Of a stretch of 64,000 nucleotides of DNA, positions 52,567 to 61,248 are shown piece by piece. Source of the stretch: Rossellomorea vietnamensis (lineage in GTDB: Bacteria > Bacillota > Bacilli > Bacillales > Bacillaceae_B). The DNA lies in contig NZ_VTEH01000013.1 in NCBI RefSeq assembly GCF_008180615.1, forward strand, positions 1-64,000. Direction: 5' to 3'. Under the pieces are notes generated by a model, which made no database searches, was not told the DNA's origin, and worked only from the letters and a program-made list of their open reading frames with translations. Made by a program: the position numbers and the translations under genes. Every line of letters starts with the position of its first letter. The stretch's first letter is position 1.

Positions 52567-52595
52567 TGAAACTATCTGTTTCCTAATATCGTCTA
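52567..52595 (+). promoter_or_regulatory. ECF sigma-type promoter upstream of signal peptidase
   Basis: TGAAAC (52567-52572), 17-bp spacer, CGTCTA (52590-52595) is a full match to the SigM/X-type consensus, about 80 nt before the signal peptidase gene. The same -10 context (CGTCTAATAGT) occurs upstream of the SEDS gene at 4762. Confidence 0.6.
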
Positions 52596-52674
52596 ATAGT
52601 TAAATAGTGGAATAAATGCTGATAAACACTTGCCAATCCCACAAATACATATTAAGAATTAAAGGAGAAAAAAA

Positions 52675-53217
52675 ATGGCACAAGAAAAAAACAGTACTTT
52701 AGAGTGGATTAAAGCATTAGGGTTTGCCTTATTAATCGTTTTTGTTGTACGCACTTTCCTTTTTACACCTGTCATGGTTAAAGGGGCCTCTATGAACACC
52801 ACCTTAGAGGACCAGGAAAGAGTCATTGTTTCTAAATTAGGAGAAACGGAAAGATTTGATATCGTAGTATTCCAGGCAACCCCAGAAGAAAAATACATTA
52901 AACGTGTTATCGGACTGCCCGGCGACCGCATCCAGTATAAAGAGGATACTCTCTACGTTAATGGAAAGACAGTTGAAGAGCCTTTTTTGGATGACCAAAA
53001 AGAAAAATTAGAAACTAGTTTGACGACTTCTTTTAAATTAGAGGAAACAGCTGTGGGGCAATCTACAGTTCCAGAAGGTCATATATTTGTCTTGGGTGAC
53101 AACAGAAGAGACAGTAAGGACAGCCGCCAGATTGGCGCGATACCCATTGAAACAATCATCGGCAAAACAAATGTCGTTTTTTTTCCTTTAAGTAATATCA
53201 GGTTAATTGAAGAGTAA
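52675..53217 (+). CDS. lepB: Type I signal peptidase
   Basis: 180 residues, Sip type: one N-terminal TM anchor (ALGFALLIVFVVRTFLF) and the peptidase domain outside. Catalytic Ser is in VMVKGASMNTTL, catalytic Lys in YIKRVIGLPGD, and the conserved box is FVLGDNRRDSKDSRQIGAI. It removes signal peptides from exported pre-proteins. Size matches SipS/SipT. AAAGGAG precedes ATG 52675; ECF-type promoter upstream. Confidence 0.95.
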   Translation: MAQEKNSTLEWIKALGFALLIVFVVRTFLFTPVMVKGASMNTTLEDQERVIVSKLGETERFDIVVFQATPEEKYIKRVIGLPGDRIQYKEDTLYVNGKTVEEPFLDDQKEKLETSLTTSFKLEETAVGQSTVPEGHIFVLGDNRRDSKDSRQIGAIPIETIIGKTNVVFFPLSNIRLIEE

Positions 53218-53299
53218 AGTTTTTTCAGGGGATGAGGTTATTAACAGGAATTGGTAATACCATTTCTCTATTAAAAAGTGTAAACAGAGGGGTGTTTAT

Positions 53300-53539
53300 T
53301 TGAAGGATCAACAAGGCAAGAAAGTTTTATTATTGATTGGATGGTCGTCTGTCATTTATACTTTTATTTTTTCGTCCATTTTCACAGGACTTGTGGGCGC
53401 AGGCATAGGGTGGGTGATTAAGAAGGATTATCATGAAAAAAAGCAAGGACTATATTTGATAATCTTCAGTATATTAGCCGCCATATTACCACCGGTCTTA
53501 GGGCTTCTTCTCATTTGGTCCTTTAATTCGGGGTTCTAG
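53300..53539 (+). CDS. Small two-TM membrane protein
   Basis: 79 residues: KDQQGKKVLLLIGWSSVIYT leads into a glycine-rich helix (FTGLVGAGIGWVI), a basic loop (KKDYHEKKQG) and a second long helix. AGAGGGGTG is upstream of TTG 53300. Function unknown; 83 nt after the signal peptidase gene, possibly same transcript. Confidence 0.65.
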   Translation: MKDQQGKKVLLLIGWSSVIYTFIFSSIFTGLVGAGIGWVIKKDYHEKKQGLYLIIFSILAAILPPVLGLLLIWSFNSGF

Positions 53540-53682
53540 GTTTCTTCTATTTAATGAGGCACTAAGCCAAATGCCGTGTCTTTTATAGTTTTATGAGTCG
53601 ATTACTTGTGCATCCGCTTGTATTCACTAACTATAGTAAAAGAGGATTCACCATGCTGGTAATATAGGGGGGGGCAGGAATT

Positions 53683-54240
53683 ATGAAAAAATGGCTTTAT
53701 CTATTATTGACCTTAGTGGTCCTGCTTGCCGGATTTGCAGGATATCACATTTCTCAGTATGATATCGAAAATAGAAAAGAGGATATTAGAACAAATTTGA
53801 ATTTCTGGCTAAGCAGGGGTTCAGAGAACATGGAAACTGAAATCATAAGTGTAACCCAAATAGATGGGACAAATTCTTCTATTGTATTATATAAAATCCA
53901 TCGAGAAAGTATAGGCTACGCTCTATTAAGAAAAGGTTGGAATGGTAAGTTCAAAATAGAAAACAGCATTCACGGCAGCAACATAGCTTCCTATCACGTT
54001 ATTGAGACTAATCAAGGAAAATATGGAATTGTAACAGGCAAAAATCCTGATCTGAAAATAGAAAGAATCCGTGCGGAGTTACTTTATGAAAACTTCGAAT
54101 TCATGATAGACGTTTCAGGACAAGAAACGTTTGTTATGTATGAAAAGCTTCCTGAAGAGTTAGAGGAACCATTCCCTGCTGATTTAATGTATTTTGATCA
54201 GGAAGGCTCCGTAATTGAGGTGAAGGAGCTTGAGAATTAA
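53683..54240 (+). CDS. Membrane-anchored protein of unknown function
   Basis: 185 residues. N-terminal TM anchor (KWLYLLLTLVVLLAGFAGYH), then a mixed alpha/beta soluble part (IISVTQIDGTNSSIVLYKIH, 'YGIVTGKNPDLKIERIRAELL') with an acidic end (EVKELEN). GGGGGGGGCAGG precedes ATG 53683. No domain recognised. Confidence 0.72.
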   Translation: MKKWLYLLLTLVVLLAGFAGYHISQYDIENRKEDIRTNLNFWLSRGSENMETEIISVTQIDGTNSSIVLYKIHRESIGYALLRKGWNGKFKIENSIHGSNIASYHVIETNQGKYGIVTGKNPDLKIERIRAELLYENFEFMIDVSGQETFVMYEKLPEELEEPFPADLMYFDQEGSVIEVKELEN

Positions 54241-54287
54241 GGAGAATGCCGGCCTGTCCCTTATTAAGCAAGATCTTGGAGGAGCAT

Positions 54288-54791
54288 ATGGATTATCATA
54301 AATACGAAGAGTTTATTAAAATTGCAAAAAAGCTAAATGAAATTGACATTATCCCGTTGTTAATGGGATCTGTCGGTTTAGAAGTCCTATCAGGAAAGAG
54401 TTGGGATGCCCAGGATTTAGATATTCATGTACCTGGTGATAAAAGGGGTTGGGAAGTTCCACCAGAATTATCGATACACAACTGGGGTGACATTGTTGAA
54501 ATCATGAAGTCCATGGAATACAGGCTGATTGATTTGCACGAACATGAGTTTTTTAAAGAAGGTTTTTCGGTTGAATTTGGGATAATTGACACTTTACCCA
54601 GTTTCGCAGGAGTACCATTACATGAGTTAGAAAAACACGAAGATGGAGACGCAGTATATTATGTACTGAACCCTAAGCAATATTTGAAGGTTTATGAGGC
54701 CTCATCCAAGGATAGTTATCGTTCAACCAAAAATAATCATAAAGATTTAAGGAAAATAGAATTTTTAAAAAGCATTACTGATGTTGACTGA
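54288..54791 (+). CDS. Nucleotidyltransferase-like protein
   Basis: About 167 residues. The segment MGSVGLEVLSGKSWDAQDLD has the GS...D-x-D layout of the pol-beta nucleotidyltransferase fold (DLDIHV), with a later acidic residue in GFSVEFGIIDTLPSF. The C-terminus (YLKVYEASSKDSYRSTKNNH) resembles MNT-type proteins with unassigned activity. GGAGG lies 5 nt before ATG 54288, which I prefer to 54246. It follows the anchored protein gene; terminator downstream. Confidence 0.7.
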   Translation: MDYHKYEEFIKIAKKLNEIDIIPLLMGSVGLEVLSGKSWDAQDLDIHVPGDKRGWEVPPELSIHNWGDIVEIMKSMEYRLIDLHEHEFFKEGFSVEFGIIDTLPSFAGVPLHELEKHEDGDAVYYVLNPKQYLKVYEASSKDSYRSTKNNHKDLRKIEFLKSITDVD

Positions 54792-54824
54792 ATGAAAGTG
54801 CCATTAAGCTGAAAATCTATGAAG

Positions 54825-54856
54825 GAGCTCAGAGTAACAAACTCTGAGCTCTATTT
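54825..54856 (+). terminator. Terminator
   Basis: GAGCTCAGAGT (54825-54835), loop AACAA, ACTCTGAGCTC (54841-54851): perfect 11-bp stem with a short T-rich tail, between convergent genes. Confidence 0.82.
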
Positions 54857-54893
54857 CTATAAGATTCGCCAGCTTTACCTGCCTTGATCGTTT

Positions 54894-56132
54894 TTATCCA
54901 CGCCTTTTTTTAAAAACAGCTGTTCCGTTGGTTGTTATGGTATGAAGCAGCGCCAGCCATACACTATGGTCTGGTTTTGGAGACTGGGAATTTCCAATCC
55001 TTGCAAGCTGCTGCTCATACCAGACGATTTCCAGCATGGAAGCAGACTTATCGAGCCATTTCAATCCTGTTTTCATCGGCTTTAACTTTATAGTTTCATA
55101 AGTTCCTTGGAAAATTTGATTTGGCAGGTCAGGGATCAGTGCTAGCGGCTTTGCGATTCCCACCATGTCGATTTCCCCCTGTGCTACAGCGTCCGTCATC
55201 GCCTTTTCTGAACGGAAGCCGCCGGTGACTACCAAAGGAATAGAGACAATCGAACGTACCTTTGCTGCAAACTCCAGGAAATAGGCTTCTCGTTTTTTTG
55301 TGCTTTCTTTAACGTTGGCTCCCTGCATCATGGGATTTTCGTAATTTCCGCCTGAAATTTCAATAAGATCAACTCCTGCTTGGGCAAGTTTGCGAATAAC
55401 CTCCAATGATTCCTCTTCGGTGAAACCGCCTCGCTGAAAGTCAGCTGAATTCAATTTGATTCCAATGGGGAAGTTTTCGCCCGTCTGCATGCGGATTTCC
55501 TTATAAACCTCCAGCAGAAACCTCATCCGATTCTCCAAACTGCCGCCCCATTCATCGCTGCGGCGGTTGTGATAAGGTGAGAGAAATTGACTGATGAGGT
55601 AGCCGTGGGCCGCATGAATTTGAACACCTGTAAAACCGGCTTTTTGGGCGACACTGGCTGCCTTGCCAAAGCGTGTGACTAATCCCTGAATTTCTTCTTC
55701 GGTAAGAGCCCTTGGTTCATTGAAAAATTTTTTCAAACTCCCGGATAATGGAATCGCACTGGGAGCCACCGGCGTCTTCGACAGAGTTCTCGGTGACTGC
55801 TTTCCCGGATGATTTAATTGCATCCAAAGATGAGTTCCATTTCTCGTTCCAGCTTTTGCCCAATCACTGAGCACAGCTAAATCTCTTTCATCTTCAATAA
55901 CCACATTTCCTGATTCTCCAAGAGCGTTTCGGTCAATCATGACATTGCCTGTTACGACAAGCCCTGTTCCACCGTCAGCCCAGGTTTTATAGAGTGTGAC
56001 GAGAGCAGGGGAAGAGTTATGATCATCCGTTCCAAGTGCTTCACTCATCGCAGATTTAAAAAACCTGTTTTTTATTTCAGCTCCATTAGGCAGTGCTAAA
56101 GGTTCTGATAAAGGGTGATTCGTATTATTCAA
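54894..56132 (-). CDS. NADH:flavin oxidoreductase (old yellow enzyme family)
   Basis: About 412 residues, FMN TIM barrel. Typical blocks: LALPNGAEIKNRFFKSAMSE, LWMQLNHPGKQSPRTLSKTP, VQIHAAHGYLISQFLSPYHN, NRRSDEWGGSLENRMRFLLE and the phosphate site PLVVTGGFRSEKAM with MVGIAKPLALIPDL. It reduces activated C=C bonds or related xenobiotics using NAD(P)H. It lacks the C-terminal Fe-S/FAD domain of dienoyl-CoA reductase. I chose TTG 56132, which follows AGAGGTG; the long ORF upstream to 56327 overlaps the divergent gene region and lacks a site. Confidence 0.9.
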   Translation of the reverse strand: MNNTNHPLSEPLALPNGAEIKNRFFKSAMSEALGTDDHNSSPALVTLYKTWADGGTGLVVTGNVMIDRNALGESGNVVIEDERDLAVLSDWAKAGTRNGTHLWMQLNHPGKQSPRTLSKTPVAPSAIPLSGSLKKFFNEPRALTEEEIQGLVTRFGKAASVAQKAGFTGVQIHAAHGYLISQFLSPYHNRRSDEWGGSLENRMRFLLEVYKEIRMQTGENFPIGIKLNSADFQRGGFTEEESLEVIRKLAQAGVDLIEISGGNYENPMMQGANVKESTKKREAYFLEFAAKVRSIVSIPLVVTGGFRSEKAMTDAVAQGEIDMVGIAKPLALIPDLPNQIFQGTYETIKLKPMKTGLKWLDKSASMLEIVWYEQQLARIGNSQSPKPDHSVWLALLHTITTNGTAVFKKRRG

Positions 56133-56303
56133 GTGTGTTTCACCTCTGTACATAATTTTAATCATGATCTTATTATCCAGCTTGATGACGTGGTAAATCA
56201 ACTTTACACACTCCAGATCTATTAGAATACTCATTGTAAATTGTTGTAATTTTTGAAATAATGTATGGAGTTTGAAAAAGAAAGGGCGAAGAGGGTGACT
56301 GAA

Positions 56304-56966
56304 ATGAAGACCTATTGGGATGAACAATATTCCAAAGTGAGCAGGTTATGGGGGTTGAAGCCCAAAGAAACTCTGGTTCAATATAAAAATCTAGTTCTGG
56401 AACATGGGAAAGTTCTTGATCTTGGAATCGGTGAAGGAAGAAATGCTCTCTATTTTGCCGGCCAGGGATTTACTGTAGAAGGAGTAGATCTCTCACCTAA
56501 AGCCATCGAACGCTGTCGTACTGCTGCTGAAGAAGCAGGGTTGAGTATTTTAACTTTAAAAGAAGACCTTAGAAATTACCAAATTGAAGAAGACTCTTAC
56601 TCTTTGATAATCCTATCCAATATCTTGAACTTTTTTAATAAAGAAGAAATCAGCGAAATCATTCAATCGGCTAAAGAAGGGCTGGTCGACCAAGGACTTA
56701 TATACATAAATGCATTCGACATTAGTGATCCAGGTTACGAGAAGAGTAAAGAGGAATATGAGGAAGTATCACCAAACACATTTTACCGCCCAAAATCAGA
56801 TTCCTTTATCCATTTTTTCACTAAGTCAGAGTTGGAGAGATATTTCTCTGGTTACAAAACAATTAAGGCATCGCAGATATACTCTTTGGATATGGGCCAT
56901 GGAGAACCTCATTACCATGGAATGATTGAACTGCTGTTGCAAAAAAATGAAGAGAAGCAGGAGTGA
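56304..56966 (+). CDS. Class I SAM-dependent methyltransferase (TehB-like)
   Basis: About 220 residues. The start KTYWDEQYSKVSRLWGLKP and motif I VLDLGIGEGRNALYFAGQGF followed by VEGVDLSPKAIERC resemble TehB-type methyltransferases; a later segment LIILSNILNFFNKEEI is the post-motif region. Substrate unknown. GAGGGTG selects ATG 56304 over 56265. It overlaps the next gene by 4 nt, forming a three-gene operon. Confidence 0.85.
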   Translation: MKTYWDEQYSKVSRLWGLKPKETLVQYKNLVLEHGKVLDLGIGEGRNALYFAGQGFTVEGVDLSPKAIERCRTAAEEAGLSILTLKEDLRNYQIEEDSYSLIILSNILNFFNKEEISEIIQSAKEGLVDQGLIYINAFDISDPGYEKSKEEYEEVSPNTFYRPKSDSFIHFFTKSELERYFSGYKTIKASQIYSLDMGHGEPHYHGMIELLLQKNEEKQE

Positions 56967-57412
56967 TGAACATGTTTATTGTCAATGTCGAAGGTGCCAT
57001 TCACCGTGATGGAAAATGGCTGTTGATTTTAAGAAGCGAAAAGGAAGAGCACGCCGGAGGCCAACTTTCGCTCGTCGGCGGAAAGTGTGATATTGAAGGA
57101 GTGTCCTCTGATATTTTGGAAAGGACATTGCAGCGGGAAATTTTTGAGGAAGTAGGCTGTGAAGTAACAGGCATTCGCTATGTGAACAGTGCTTCCTTCG
57201 TGACAGATTCAGGTGTGCATGTCATCGATATAGTGTTTTTGTGTCAGCACCATTCTAGAGAACCTTACGCTAAAAGCGTTGATGAAGTCGATGAAGTTGT
57301 ATGGCTGACGACGTCTCAGATACTGGAACTCCCAGAGATCCCTTCTTATCTTAAGAAAAACATTTCAATGGCGGATAAAATGCTGAAGGAAAAGGATACG
57401 GCAAGGTTATGA
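56963..57412 (+). CDS. NUDIX hydrolase
   Basis: 149 residues. Nudix box GGKCDIEGVSSDILERTLQR with EIFEEVGC follows (G-x5-E-x7-RE-x-EE-x-G pattern, with slight spacing enlargement). It hydrolyses nucleoside diphosphate-linked substrates; which one is unknown. It overlaps both neighbours by 4 nt, so translation is coupled with the methyltransferase and the P-loop kinase. Confidence 0.88.
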   Translation: MMNMFIVNVEGAIHRDGKWLLILRSEKEEHAGGQLSLVGGKCDIEGVSSDILERTLQREIFEEVGCEVTGIRYVNSASFVTDSGVHVIDIVFLCQHHSREPYAKSVDEVDEVVWLTTSQILELPEIPSYLKKNISMADKMLKEKDTARL

Positions 57413-57954
57413 GCAGAGAAACCAAGGTCATTGCAGTATCTGGAGTGTCAGGGAGCGGAAAAACGACTGTGACTAAATGTTTAGGAGAAAGGTTAAGGAA
57501 TTCAGAATCCCTCTTTTTTGACGATTACATATGGAAGGACGCGCCGGAAGACCTTGTGAAGTGGGTAAAGGATGGGGCAGATTATGACCTTTGGAATTTA
57601 GAACCATTGGTAAAAGACGTCATGACTTTGTTAGAATCCGTAGATCCTCCGTCGTTTATATTACTTGACTACCCTTTCTCCTATCAAAATCAAGGGATGA
57701 AGGATTGGATCGACCTGTCCATTTACATAGATACCCCATTGGACGTTGCCCAGGGCAGGCGGATTTTAAGAGATTATAAGAATGGAACCGCATCTGAAAT
57801 CCATAAAGATATAACCTTTTATTTAGAAGAAGGGCGGAGGGCCTACGAAGAAATGGAAACGACTATTAAAGGGGATGCTGATTATATCGTAGATGGAACG
57901 CTTCCTGTGAATAGAGTAGTTGTACTGATTTTATCCGAGCTAAGAGGAAGGTAG
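57409..57954 (+). CDS. P-loop kinase (uridine kinase-like)
   Basis: 181 residues. Walker A is AVSGVSGSGKTTVTKCL, followed by a DD pair (SLFFDDYIWKDAPED) and a Walker-B-like strand FILLDYPFSYQ. LID-like arginines occur in VAQGRRILRDYKNG. This layout fits the uridine kinase/phosphoribulokinase or AAA_18 group; the phosphate acceptor is unknown. Last gene of the methyltransferase-NUDIX-kinase operon. Confidence 0.85.
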   Translation: MSRETKVIAVSGVSGSGKTTVTKCLGERLRNSESLFFDDYIWKDAPEDLVKWVKDGADYDLWNLEPLVKDVMTLLESVDPPSFILLDYPFSYQNQGMKDWIDLSIYIDTPLDVAQGRRILRDYKNGTASEIHKDITFYLEEGRRAYEEMETTIKGDADYIVDGTLPVNRVVVLILSELRGR

Positions 57955-58025
57955 TCTGCTATATGAGTAAAACATCGGAGTGCTTTACGATTGTTATGAA
58001 ACATAGGAGATAACTGATATTAGCC

Positions 58026-58156
58026 AAGCGTTAAGATTACCCTCTTTGGGATTTGCCTGGTGGAAGGCTGGAAGAAGGCGAGCAATTGAGGAGTGTGCCA
58101 TCAGAGAGGCGGGGGAGGAAGCATGTTACATAAGTGAGTTTGGAAGGTGGCTTTAA
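58026..58156 (+). pseudogene. NUDIX hydrolase remnant
   Basis: One frame reads LWDLPGGRLEEGEQL and another, one base off, continues EECAIREAGEEACYISEFGR, which together make a Nudix box with a frameshift near 58090. There is no start region and the frame stops at 58156. It is a fragment of a second NUDIX gene just downstream of the operon. The gap 57955-58806 otherwise holds repeats. Confidence 0.6.
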
Positions 58157-58305
58157 TATGTTGGTGGGATTGTTTGTGAGACGTTCTGTTTCAGGACCCT
58201 CCTTGAGAGGGGGATACTACCGAAAGAAAAAAATGGAAAACTGTCTATTAAATAGGCTTTTTTCTGGATGTTTGCTGATTTAGAAAACGATTTTACATTC
58301 CCCCC

Positions 58306-58565
58306 CTTTACGTAGGAGGATTGAAGCGGAAGGCGGACGATCTCCTGCGGGACTAGCGGGACAGGTGAGACCCCCAATCCAGTTCCAGCGCCTAGCCCCT
58401 CGGGGTCAAATAACCTCAAGAGAATAAAAGGAAAGATCACCTTTTTTTCTCTTGAGAACATTTGCCTGTCGGGGCTGATCAAGGCGCTTCCACTTTTTAT
58501 ACAGGCGCAGCCGAGGAGGCTCACCGCCCGCCCCGCGGAGTCGACCGCCTGGAGCGGAAATCCAT
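58306..58565. repeat. Dispersed repeat A interrupted by dispersed repeat B
   Basis: Left arm of element A: about 58306-58375 (GAAGCGGAAGGCGGACGATC, CTCCTGCGGGACTAGCGGG, ACAGGTGAGACCCC). Right arm: about 58501-58565 (CAGGCGCAGCCGAGGAGGCT, CACCGCCCGCCCCGCGGAG, GGAGCGGAAATCC). Between them, 58376-58500 is element B (CCAGCGCCTAGCCCCTCGGG ... CTGTCGGGGCTGATCAAGGC GCTT) with an inner stem CTCAAGAGAA/TTCTCTTGAG. Both are familiar non-coding Bacillaceae repeats. A minus-strand ORF across this region is an artefact. Confidence 0.8.
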
Positions 58566-58575
58566 TTCAATTTAA

Positions 58576-58601
58576 GTAGCCACAATCTTTACGAAAACAG
58601 C
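58576..58601. repeat. Copy of dispersed repeat (inverted, diverged)
   Basis: GTAGCCACAATCTTTACGAA AACAG is an inverted, diverged copy of the TTTTCGTAAACTTTGTTGCT repeat seen at 274, 13116 and 16471. It lies just after element A, before the promoter of the terminal operon. Confidence 0.45.
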
Positions 58602-58806
58602 TAATAAAAAAACTCCCTCTTTTAAAAAAATGCCCCATATCGCACATATTAGACACCGACCTGTCAATCAACCAATCTATATTCCCCAAATCACATATAC
58701 AAAACCGAAAACCTAAAAATATTTTAAAAAATCACATAAATAAGAGAACTTTTTCACCCTGAGACTCGTCTTTACTATTGAGAAGATAAAGAGGGGGAAA
58801 ATTTGG

Positions 58807-61248
58807 GTGAAACAGTACATAGGAAAAATACTAGCAGTTGTGCTGCTCCTTTTGGGATTAATGCCATGGATGGCGGTGGAGACAGCTGCACAAGGAACAC
58901 TGACGATTGACACAGAACCAGGAATCAAAGGAAAAGTAAAGAATGGAAGTGCCTTTCCAGTTACTGTGACCATCACCAATGACGGCGAGGATATTAGCGG
59001 TGACCTGGTCGTTTCTACAAGTCCACATTATCATGCTTACGGAAATGTAGTAATACCGGTTGAAATAGCCGCAGGTACTGAACAGAAAATTCAATTCTCT
59101 GTTCCTGGTTTTAACGACTATATGGGGGGAGCAATGAACCCCAATGGCAAGAAGGAAAAACGGATCAGGTTCTATGAGGGAGGCTGGAAGGACGGCAAGC
59201 AAATTAAGCTTACCGGCGATACCAGTTTGACACCAAACCTCGTTCCTGAAATGAAACCGGTATTGGGTGTGCTGAGTGACAATCCGGATCAAATGAACGT
59301 TTTGAAGCTGACATCCTACCAAGGGGAGGCACCTGAGGTTCTGCCTTTGACAGCAGAGACAATGCCAGAGGATAGTCTTGGCCTTAACATGTTTGATGCT
59401 GTTATCATTCATAACTTTTCTATTGATGGCCTGAGTGAGAGGAAGCAGTCTGCGCTTAAACAGTGGGTAGAACTTGGCGGCAGAATGATTATTGGAAGTT
59501 CGCCCGACCTGCAGCAGAAAATGGGGGCTTTGGAAACTTTGGTTCCAATGAAAATTACAGGTGAAGAGAAGTTGAAGGACCTTTCCTTCCTGAAAGGATT
59601 CAGCGACAAACCTCTCTCCATGGAAGAAATGACCGTAATGACTGGTGAAATCCAACCAGGAGCAGATACAGTAATTGAAGAAGGCGGCAAGGTGCTTGCT
59701 ATAGAAAAAGGATTCGGCACTGGAGAAGTCACCCAGTTGACCTATAGTCTAGCTGAAGAACCTCTTGCTTCATGGGAAGGAAACAGCGGCTGGTGGAACA
59801 GGATTTTAACTGCGACACTGGATACCAGTTTTAAGCATCCGATGTCCTATTATGACCAGGCAGAAAACATTCTGCGGACGACAACTGAATTGTTCGCATC
59901 TTCGTTCCTGCCAGTCTCGGTAATAACTTTATTATTCGCCCTTTATATCATCATTATTGTACCCGTCCTTTATTTTATCCTGAAAAAGAAAGATAAGAGA
60001 GAATGGGGCTGGTGGATCATCCCTTCCATAGCGGTTCTGACAAGTTTGGGAATCTTTATAACAGGAGCGGCGGACCGCACAGGCGGTGAAAACCTGAATA
60101 AAGTGGCCGTTGTCTCGGTTAACGAAAAAGGCATGGGCTCAGGCTTTCATTTTGCTTCCATGCTCTCAAGCGGAGGCGGAGATTATACTATGGAGTTCGG
60201 GAAAGAAAGCCTGAATCCCGTTCCATTCAATCAAAGGTATGTTGAAGAAACCAACTTCAGTGATTACCCGATGATTCAGAATTCCGTGGATGGCTCAAAG
60301 GTCACCTTCCAGGAGGTAGAATATTGGTCAGTCCGCTCGGCAATGAATCAATTTACCTCACTTGAAACCGGCAGAATCGAAGGGGAGTTGAAAGCCGGCA
60401 ATGATTTCCTTTCAGGTACTGTGACTAATAATATGAAGCATGACCTTCACGATGTATTTGTGCTTGCCGGAGGCAGTGCATACAAAATCGGTTCATTGGC
60501 AAAAGGAGAAGAAAAGAATGTTGAGGTTGAAATGAAATCGTCCACTTTATTGAGTTCTCCTAACAGCATTGCAGCTGGAAGGGCTTTTCCCGGGGCGCAA
60601 AATATGATGTATGGCCCAGGACCAGGACCACAGACAAAGCCGGGCGATGACTGGAAAATGTTCAATCTGCTGAACTATGCACTACAAGAAAAAATATACA
60701 ATTATTCTCTGAAGAAGCCGCTGATCGTAGGCTATTCCGATGAATCTCTTATTGAATTGACCATAAATGGAAAAAGTGCAGAAGAAGAGTCTTTGAATTT
60801 ATTTCTTCAGCCTTTCGACATAGAGTCGAATAATACAGGTACCTTTAAACTTAAACAAGAACAGATGGAACCACAGGTGTCTGTGGTAGAAGGAATGATT
60901 CATCATCAGGATTTCATGGAAGGCAACTACTATATCGATGCAGCACCAGGCACCTACGATCTTTCATTCCAGCTTCCGGATTCAGTCGTCGATAAAAAAG
61001 TCACCTATACGAAAATGCTTCTTTCTTTTAGGGATATCGAGACAACAGACGGACTATCACTGGTGAATGCCAAAACAAGGGAAACTGAGGAATTGGAATC
61101 TGGTGTAAGGCAAATAAAGATAGAAGAAGATGTTCAGCGCTATATTGATAAAGACGGAAAATTGACTATCAGGATTGAAAAGAGAGGACAGAATAACCCT
61201 CAGCTTCCTGTTCCGGGAGTCACGATAGAAGGGGAGTTTGTACAATGA
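58807..61248 (+). CDS. Large secreted membrane protein of ABC operon
   Basis: 813 residues. Signal peptide (KQYIGKILAVVLLLLGLM, cleavage near AAQG), an extracytoplasmic beta-rich N-terminal domain (VKNGSAFPVTVTITNDGEDI), then a glutamine-amidotransferase-like segment (FDAVIIHNFSIDGLSE, LGGRMIIGSSPD). Two TM helices (about residues 375-395 and 405-420) precede a second large extracytoplasmic part. The layout resembles Bacillus envelope proteins linked to ABC-2/MoxR-DUF58 clusters. It overlaps the ATPase gene by 4 nt. Function unknown; perhaps the substrate-facing part of the exporter. Start is ATG-less upstream; TTGGGTG precedes GTG 58807. Confidence 0.82.
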   Translation: MKQYIGKILAVVLLLLGLMPWMAVETAAQGTLTIDTEPGIKGKVKNGSAFPVTVTITNDGEDISGDLVVSTSPHYHAYGNVVIPVEIAAGTEQKIQFSVPGFNDYMGGAMNPNGKKEKRIRFYEGGWKDGKQIKLTGDTSLTPNLVPEMKPVLGVLSDNPDQMNVLKLTSYQGEAPEVLPLTAETMPEDSLGLNMFDAVIIHNFSIDGLSERKQSALKQWVELGGRMIIGSSPDLQQKMGALETLVPMKITGEEKLKDLSFLKGFSDKPLSMEEMTVMTGEIQPGADTVIEEGGKVLAIEKGFGTGEVTQLTYSLAEEPLASWEGNSGWWNRILTATLDTSFKHPMSYYDQAENILRTTTELFASSFLPVSVITLLFALYIIIIVPVLYFILKKKDKREWGWWIIPSIAVLTSLGIFITGAADRTGGENLNKVAVVSVNEKGMGSGFHFASMLSSGGGDYTMEFGKESLNPVPFNQRYVEETNFSDYPMIQNSVDGSKVTFQEVEYWSVRSAMNQFTSLETGRIEGELKAGNDFLSGTVTNNMKHDLHDVFVLAGGSAYKIGSLAKGEEKNVEVEMKSSTLLSSPNSIAAGRAFPGAQNMMYGPGPGPQTKPGDDWKMFNLLNYALQEKIYNYSLKKPLIVGYSDESLIELTINGKSAEEESLNLFLQPFDIESNNTGTFKLKQEQMEPQVSVVEGMIHHQDFMEGNYYIDAAPGTYDLSFQLPDSVVDKKVTYTKMLLSFRDIETTDGLSLVNAKTRETEELESGVRQIKIEEDVQRYIDKDGKLTIRIEKRGQNNPQLPVPGVTIEGEFVQ

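Noticed and set aside
58153..58524. 123-codon minus-strand ORF
   Set aside because: It runs through dispersed repeat elements A and B, which are non-coding.
58858..59655. 265-codon minus-strand ORF
   Set aside because: Antisense shadow of the large secreted protein gene, which has a signal peptide and operon context.
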